DNA of 64,000 nt from Grifola frondosa (lineage: Eukaryota; Basidiomycota; Agaricomycetes; Polyporales; Grifolaceae). The notes under the pieces were generated by a model. That model worked only from the letters and a program-made list of their open reading frames with translations. It ran no database searches and was not told where the DNA came from. Every line of letters begins with the position of its first letter. Position 1 is the first letter of the stretch. Where the stretch lies: positions 1 to 64,000 of the forward strand of contig LUGG01000019.1 in assembly GCA_001683735.1 (NCBI GenBank), given 5' to 3'. Below, one piece after another: positions 57,661 to 64,000 of this stretch. A program made the translations under genes and the position numbers.

Positions 57661-59320
57661 ATGCGTCTGATAGACACCTAGAAGGTCACCGTGCGCGAGT
57701 ATCTAACTCCACCGGAAATGTACGTGATATCCTCCTATATATGGCGCGACGAAGTCTTAGGATGTGCCGCCGCCGAACGGTGCCGGGGAACCACCGAGGT
57801 ACTCGAAATTGCTGAAATGTTGTGTACAGGCGCGGAGGGAGGGCTACAAATGGACACCTGCTGCATCGATAAGACGCGCGGCGCCTAGTTGTCAGAGGCG
57901 GTCAATCGATGTACACTTGGTATCCCATGGCCGACGTCTGCTACGCACATCTGGACGATGTAATCGACAACGAAGATCCGGAGATCTCGTTGTCGTCGTT
58001 CCGCGAGTGGTTCAAGCGCGGCTGGATGCTGCAAGAGCTGATCGCGCCGAAGAGCGTGGTATTCCTGTCGCAGGGCTGGAAGGTAGTGGGAACGAAGCAC
58101 GATCTTGCGCATACAATCGAGGACATCACTGGAGTCGATGCCGCGGCGCTGCTGACTGTGTTATCCGCACGCCGGATGAGCGTGGCGATGCGGATGTCTT
58201 GGGCTGCAGGCCGGGAGACGCGAAGAGAGGAGGACAAGGCATACTTGCTCTTGGGTTTGTTTTGCATCAACATGCCGGTGGTGTGCGGAGAGGGGAAGCA
58301 GGCGTTCATACGTCTGCAACATGAGATCATGAGCCGGTTGTCAGATCATACCATCTTCGCATGGAATGGAGCTGATAAGGGGCCTGAATCCGGGGGTGTA
58401 CTTGCACCGTCTCCAGACAGCTTCCGGCGATGGTTAAACACCGTGCATCCAGTCAGCTATGCAGAATACGTAGAGCGATGTCGCATCCCAGACTCGGTCC
58501 CGGAACTCTTCATGACGAGCTATGGCATTCGCATGCGGTTGCTGGTTCGTCGCTTGCAATTGCGGACAGGGGATATCTATTCGGCTACGTTGGCGTGCTC
58601 ACGATCCCTCCGTCGCAATGATAGGCGTACATGGGCGACGCGTATCGTGCTACAGCACATACCGGAACCATCAACGAGTTCGAGAAACTGTACTCGGATG
58701 ACAACGATGAAGGCATTTCTTTTTGAATTCCCTTGATACGGAAGGATTCGCCGCGCAGGACCTGCAGTACGTTGTTCAAGGTCATATGCGGCTTTTTAAC
58801 GAACTCAGTGACGTTTAGATCGAGCGATTCATATACGTTATCATTTCATTGGAGCACCCATCACTTGGCACCTGTCGCATTGGCGCCCGAAGAAATGTGA
58901 ACCTCCCGGTGCCATTAATGAGAGGTCTGCTCCGGACCCTAAGGCCGTCTGAAGCGAAAGCATATTCGGACTCGTATCGTGTTGCACTCGACGTCACTAT
59001 TTCCCCAGGCAAGGCAATGACCCCGCCGGTGAATCAGTTCTGCACAGTGCAGACTGCGTTCCATGGAGATGCGTGTGTATTTCCTGCCCTCTATTTCGGA
59101 TGTAACAAATGGCGTGCGGGGAGCATTTTGATGGCATCTCGGAAATGAATGTAAGGTGCTTTCCGCACAATCAGTGGACTCTGCGTTCAACGGCTTGTTT
59201 CACGCAAGCATATGTACGTCGCGTAGTGATACATGTTCTTGATCCTTCGTTAACGTTAGCAGAAGTCCTGAGTACTCTTTTGAAATCAGTTTCCGTGCTC
59301 GTTCGCGCTATCGTATGAAG
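57661..59320 (+). pseudogene. HET-domain (heterokaryon incompatibility) protein, broken
   Basis: HET-domain proteins trigger incompatibility or cell-death responses between fungal individuals. Met 57661 starts MRLIDT, typical of the family, but a TAG follows at 57679-57681. Downstream blocks are MYVISSYIWRDE (about 57720), DTCCIDKT (57855), a second TAG at 57886-57888, LSEAVN, then a frame change near 57905 into MYTWYPMADVCYAHLDDV. A long open stretch (57909-58620) follows, with WFKRGWMLQELIAPKSVVFL, MSWAAGRETRREEDKAYLLL and MPVVCGEGKQAFIRLQHEIM, the standard HET core. Beyond about 58620 the reading breaks into pieces to about 59300. Two stops and a shift make it non-functional as read. Confidence 0.8.
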
Positions 59321-59575
59321 TAATGCGAAGCTACTCGAGCCATTAGTTCGACTGATATCGGTGGGGCTGTATACCGTATGGAGTTCGACGGGGTCACTCC
59401 AGCTTGAGGTTCTGCATCCGCGGCGTCGATGTGGAAAATGATTTCGATGTTTACATGCTCATAACAAGGCGATAACAAGAGCGGAGACGTAGCCTAGAGT
59501 TGGCCTAGAGTATGTCATTTTGAAGCGGAAGTAAGCAGAAGTTAAATCGACTGATTTAAAACCCACCGGTTCCAT
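59321..59575. other. Short intergenic stretch
   Basis: This lies between the tail of the HET remnant and the stop of the minus-strand HRI1-like gene. Nothing recognised. Confidence 0.4.
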
Positions 59576-60293
59576 TCACCAGCTATATACTTCTCTGACA
59601 CACCAATCAAGGCCTCCCTCGGAGATGATTTCGCCTTCTTTAATTCCGTCCCTCCACGTCTCTTCACAAGGCAAGTTCGCATCCCCAATCTTGGCTATGC
59701 TCCTCCATCCAAGGCCGTCCATCCATTTCCACCGTTCGACATGCACTACATCCCCCTTCTTCACGATTCCTTGACAGAATTGTCCCACCCTCACTATCAT
59801 GCCCTTTGCGACGCCAACCTCGCCAATCTTCGAACGAGTCTCTAATACGACACTCACCCGCATTCTCGAATTCCCCAGCGCCAACACGGGGACATTCTTC
59901 CACGCTCTTCATACTCCTGTATCTTCCCACTCTCCGGATGCCGCATCATTCCTCGCTCAATCGTCACATCCTTCTGATCAGGATGTGGGACCATATCCCC
60001 CTCATCGATCCCTCCCATGTCAAGAGAATCAATGTCGTGCGACCACACTCCATGCTCATCAGTTCCGATGGAGCTGCCAGCGAACCCCCATTCGAGCGTT
60101 TGACAAGGGTCGGAGGACGTGCGCGGTGTATGAAGACGTAGGTCTACGAAACGCTGATTATGAGCTGTCAAGACAAGCGTCGAGGTTCTCTCGTTGGGAT
60201 TATCTGGACCTATTCGCTATCGTTAGTGTGGTCTATTATATTAATGATCTGACGCACCCAATGGATGTAGAGACGTTCCGAAATTGAGGGCAT
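59576..60293 (-). CDS. HRI1-like protein (frame interrupted)
   Basis: HRI1 family proteins (described in yeast as an Hrr25-interacting protein) have two beta-barrel-like halves and no firm biochemical role. The minus strand reads TLVLTAHNQRFVDLRLHTP (about 60170), QTLEWGFAGSS, GVWSHDIDS, RGMMRHPESGKIQEYEER, then in a second frame VLALGNSRMRVSVVLETRS, KGMIVRVGQFCQGIVKKGD, VVHVERWKWMDGLGWRSIAK and GGLDWCVREVYSW at the stop. The frame changes by one base near 59911. A first exon from ATG 60293 (MPSISERLYIHW) is plausible, although its splice to the next exon also needs one base. Family assignment is from recalled motif order and is moderate. An otherwise normal gene with one or two single-base breaks could reflect base-call errors. 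Confidence 0.55.
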
Positions 60294-60990
60294 TTGAATT
60301 GACGGAATATATCACAGGCCTTGAATAGGATGATGAATTTGTCTATCGGTGTTTGGACCTTCCAACTAGTGATGCAAAGTCAGTACAAACTTCGCTGGAT
60401 GAAGTAATTCTCTTGCATAGAATACGACGATCAAGTTGTTACTAGGCGTGAACCGATTGGATTCACGTCTGCGAGAGCCCAAACCATCGACGTTCACGTT
60501 CAACAGTTGGACTCGTTGGTGGTTTAGGCTATCAATCTCGCACTTACAGAGGAAATTGTAGCTTATACCTTGTTGTTACGGTTCAAGTGGAACACAAATC
60601 TGGAGATGACTCGAATAGAGATATATATCCGCTTTGATCGATCTACGATCGATTCGACGATCCAAATATTAAGTGCACACTGAAGCACTTCATACATACG
60701 GTACATGCTGAATACAAATATTGCTGCCAGCAACAATTTGTGACTCTCCCGAAACAGTGCTTACTCGAACTAGGGTAATCTTGAAATTGAATCATCGACA
60801 CGGATACTCCAGATTATCGACTGCCGCCAAACTTCAATCTGGCCTGCGTCGTATCTAAGAGATTTCATAGGTGATGAGACGACAGTGATCATCGAAGGGC
60901 GTACCATGTTTCGCATTCATCCAGAGGTCTACATTCAGATCTTGAGTCTCATGTAACGCGTGCCATACGTCGTCTGTTGGCTTTCGTTCG
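60294..60990. other. Intergenic stretch, no gene seen
   Basis: AT-rich with only short open readings. It lies between the HRI1-like gene and the 3' end of DUF2235 copy 5, whose last repeat exons may reach into it. Confidence 0.4.
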
Positions 60991-63900
60991 TGAGGCAGCT
61001 ACTACATATACTGGCCATGACTTACGATATTTAGTGAGTGTCGTGACTGTTGATTTACATTGCATGAGGACTCTCTCATGTTCGCCGCTGGCTCCCAGTA
61101 AACTCTTGTAACTTCAGCGGGATGGCGGAATCGCTCTCTATGATCTTGCGACGGAAGATAACTGTCCGGCCGCTGTTCGTCAGTATTGCTTGATACATTG
61201 GAACGATCAGTCTTACCGTGTTTACTCAAGACCTCAATCATCTGAAGACCGTGCTGACGAACTTCGGGTTTTCATGATCCAACACGTTATAGAGAGAGTT
61301 TACGACTGTTGACACCACGATGCGATCACGTTCATCTGTTTCCGGTGTCAATAGTATGTCGCTTGCATGTAGATTAACTACTTACCGTGATCATCGACCT
61401 GAGATTCAACCAAATGAAGGTCGTCGAATTTGAGGTCGTCTCTTCCCGACAACTGTTTTCTGTTGAGTTCCCTCAGATGACCAAGCATGTTCATCACTGG
61501 ATCCTCTTCTCGTGAAAGTTTACTGTAAGCAATTGCGTTACTTCGGATGAATTATTGAAGCAAGAGCGCATACCATATTGACCGAAGTGGTCGATGAATA
61601 TGATCGCCTTACGGCAAAGCCCTCCAGTCTTCATATTTCAACAACGGAGACAGATCAGAAAGCAGATTCTGCTTCAGCAATTCGTTGCGATGTTCCTCTA
61701 CGAAATGGTGAGATTTGATCTCAAGTGATCGCAGTCGTTCCTTACCTATGGGCAGAAGTTTGTCCAAGATATTCAAGGACTCGAGCTTCACAAGGGTCAG
61801 GCGCATGTGGAACATGAAGCGTAAGACATAAACACTGGGATGGCGTGTTTTTTCAAGATATCATTGCACCAATGCGCTACCGGTTCCCATATATCAGTCA
61901 ATAATTTTGGTTTTGTGTTAGATCAAACTCACCAGTATCCCTAAAATGTGCAACGAATGCAGCAACCTGCAATTGATGTGAAGGATTATCATCTTTCAGT
62001 AACGTCCTCAAAACCCGGTGAAGCTCTGGTCCAGGATCCTGCATACTATGTGGAATATGTTAGATGTAATTGTGGGATTACACGAATGAGCAACAACTCA
62101 GAGATGTTGTGTATAGTTTTCTGAACTACATCGAGGGCAGCCACCTGCATAGGAGGTTCCCATTTGGGCTCGATAGCTAGCAATAGCGACTTTGCGGCCG
62201 ATTCGGGGTTTGCATCCAGAAGTACGCGCATTCCATGGGCTACAGCATTGTTGTAAGATGTCGTTTCCAGAATGAAAGAACTGGTAATAACGCACCCGAT
62301 ACTTTGAGCATATCAAGATGACGAGCGTACATGACGTTGTCGTTTAACGATTTGCCTAGCATTTCAACGATAGGCGACGTCTGAGCCAAATAGGTTGGAT
62401 CTATCTCGAAGTATTCTTGCCATGCCTCGGCAATCCGTGTCGTGGTCAAGTTCTCATCCGCGAAGATCGTTTTGACTTCCTGCGGGAATTGCACTTTCCA
62501 TTCATGCTTGTGTTCGATGACTGATATGTGAAGCTTTTGGCCATCTTGGACGATCCTCCCTCGGGCCAAATGTAACCTGCATGAAGATATTTAGTTTGAG
62601 GTCGGTACATTTGCCGGGGAGCTTACCGCCATGTCATAGAGTCCCCATCCTTATACGACAACCGCTTCCATGGAATAAACTCAAATGCCTTCCACACACC
62701 CTTCAGAGAACGATGTATTTTCAATTCTGTTTTCCACGGCTTTTCCTTCGAGGGATCAAATTTCAGTCCCTTCAGATGGCCTCGGACCGCATCCATGGCA
62801 AGGATGGGTGGACAATGACAGGGGTTTGCTCTTCATCAATGAGACCACCACTATCCGCGAAAATATCAGAATAAACTATTGGAATATAGATTGAACTTAC
62901 ACGTCAGAATGTGAACCATTGAACCAGACCTCTTTGACATCTACGCCAGCAGCTGTAGGGAGGTCTTTCCCTTTAGCATGATACCCCACGAGCATATTCG
63001 GGCAAGAATTTCACCGCGATATTCGTCCAAGGCAAGAGCGTGCCGCAAACAGCAAGTGGTACACGGATCATCTGTTCCAAGGCAAGTTCTTGCCTCTAAT
63101 GACTCCGATAGAAGATACCGTGTCCCTTAGAAGCATTGTCAGTTCTTTCCTCGGCTGATAGGTTGATAACCACACTTACCAGACCCCTACGAAATGCACT
63201 CGCACTTTCCTCGAGAATGCGACTTTGAAACGTTCGGGCAAACTCCGTCGATTGTCACGTTGTGCACTTGATGCAGCCTGTTCAGACATGGCGGAAGTTT
63301 GCCCTGTTTGCGGGAATTTGTCACACTGCTCCGCGCATCGAGCCACCGAATTTTCAGAGACGGGGGTCTGCTCTGTGGACAGCGATTTCTCCAGAGCATG
63401 ATTCGAAATTATAGGCTTCTCTCCTTCACGAGCCTCTTGTTTCAAGTCGTCATGGCTGGAGTGCTCATATAAAGAGTAGGCACTGCAGCGGTGTCAAAGT
63501 TTATCAATAGCTTGAATTTAATTTGGACGTACAATGGAATCTGTTCTTCGTTCCCTTTATGAATAAGCCCCACCTACGATTAATCATCACGATCAGCAAC
63601 TATGTCCGATCCAATTTGTCCTACCATATGAATCATTGCTGCAAGTGTACGAACTTGATAGGCGCCTCGAGAGAATCCTGCAAGACAAGTTAGACGTCGA
63701 TGCCAGCAGCCATGTTGGCGAGAGGGCTTACCGAATAGATATATTCTATCACCCTCTTGATAATGCTGCGAGAGCCATCGGTATGCCGCCTTGACAATTC
63801 TGTCAAAGTTCCTGTAGTATACCGGCCATGTATCAATAACTATCACATACGATTGACACACCCGTTTACATACCATGCAATTGCAAGGTCAATTTCACTG

Positions 63901-64000
63901 TCCATTACACGCTTCCAGTGACCGGGTGTCATCTTTGAAGGCTTGGCATATGTTCCAATGCCACTGTTATAGTACGTCAACTGCGTACTATCCTTGAGCA
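60991..64000 (-). pseudogene. DUF2235 hydrolase with helical repeats, copy 5 (cut by window edge)
   Basis: The gene enters from the right edge on the minus strand. Blocks are DSTQLTYYNSGIGTYAKPSK (about 63990), NFDRIVKAAYRWLSQHYQEG (about 63815), GFSRGAYQVRTLAAMIH (about 63740), GLIHKGNEEQI (about 63560), a charged variable linker (63445-63215), RVHFVGVW then a DTVSSIG-type block (about 63190), and KEVWFNGSHSD (about 62935). The next exon has a stop plus a one-base shift near 62790 (after WMRSEAI), so the copy is damaged. KTELKIHRSLKGVWKAFEFI and QKLHISVIEHKHEWK follow, then repeat exons such as ELLKQNLLSDLSPLLKYEDW (about 61650). The 5' exon lies outside the window. Confidence 0.75.

Noticed and set aside
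59799..60287. Plus-strand 162-codon reading
   Set aside because: Antisense to the HRI1-like gene, whose minus-strand reading carries the recognisable motif order.

Overview
The window reads as nuclear DNA of a filamentous basidiomycete, almost certainly Agaricomycetes. Genes are cut by many 45-75 bp GT-AG introns. There is a Plavaka-type transposase, a Zn2Cys6 regulator, a HET-domain gene, Crinkler-like P-loop proteins and several DUF2235 hydrolases carrying helical repeats, a combination typical of accessory regions in mushroom-forming fungi. Order and species cannot be fixed from the sequence.

Layout. 0-5 kb: a broken coiled-coil gene and a decayed Plavaka transposase. 5-14 kb: a string of plus-strand gene fragments (Ser/Thr-rich pieces, a Zn2Cys6 transcription factor, a coiled-coil protein, and GET3 in two pieces with a Btz/CASC3-like fragment between them). 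14-18.6 kb: DUF2235 copy 1. 19.3-20.6 kb: an isoprenylcysteine methyltransferase-like gene. 23.4-34.4 kb: a head-to-tail duplication of F-box, Crinkler-like and Gfo/Idh/MocA genes. 35-36.4 and 45.7-47.1 kb: two Ser/Thr-rich single-pass membrane protein genes facing each other across DUF2235 copy 2 (38.4-44.8 kb). 49.6-52.6 kb: DUF2235 copy 3, truncated at the edge of a third, intact Crinkler-like copy. 53.3-56.9 kb: DUF2235 copy 4 (minus). 57.7-59.3 kb: a broken HET gene. 59.6-60.3 kb: an HRI1-like gene. 61-64 kb: DUF2235 copy 5 (minus), running off the window.

Main biological signal. Five copies of a DUF2235 (Tle1-like alpha/beta hydrolase) gene with a C-terminal array of ARM/HEAT-like repeats lie on both strands within 50 kb, interleaved with three Crinkler-like NTPase genes and one HET gene. 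In copy 2 the repeat array consists of six tandem modules, each of three symmetric phase-1 exons with nearly fixed lengths (135, 123 and 114 nt). This looks like a rapidly remodelled receptor or effector family in a birth-and-death cluster. A role in non-self recognition or genome/cell conflict is inference; the sequence shows domain content, duplication and decay, not function.

Caution. Many genes, including normally conserved single-copy ones (ICMT-like, HRI1-like, Btz-like), carry one-base shifts, two of them in T runs. Some lesions may be uncorrected long-read errors rather than true mutations.
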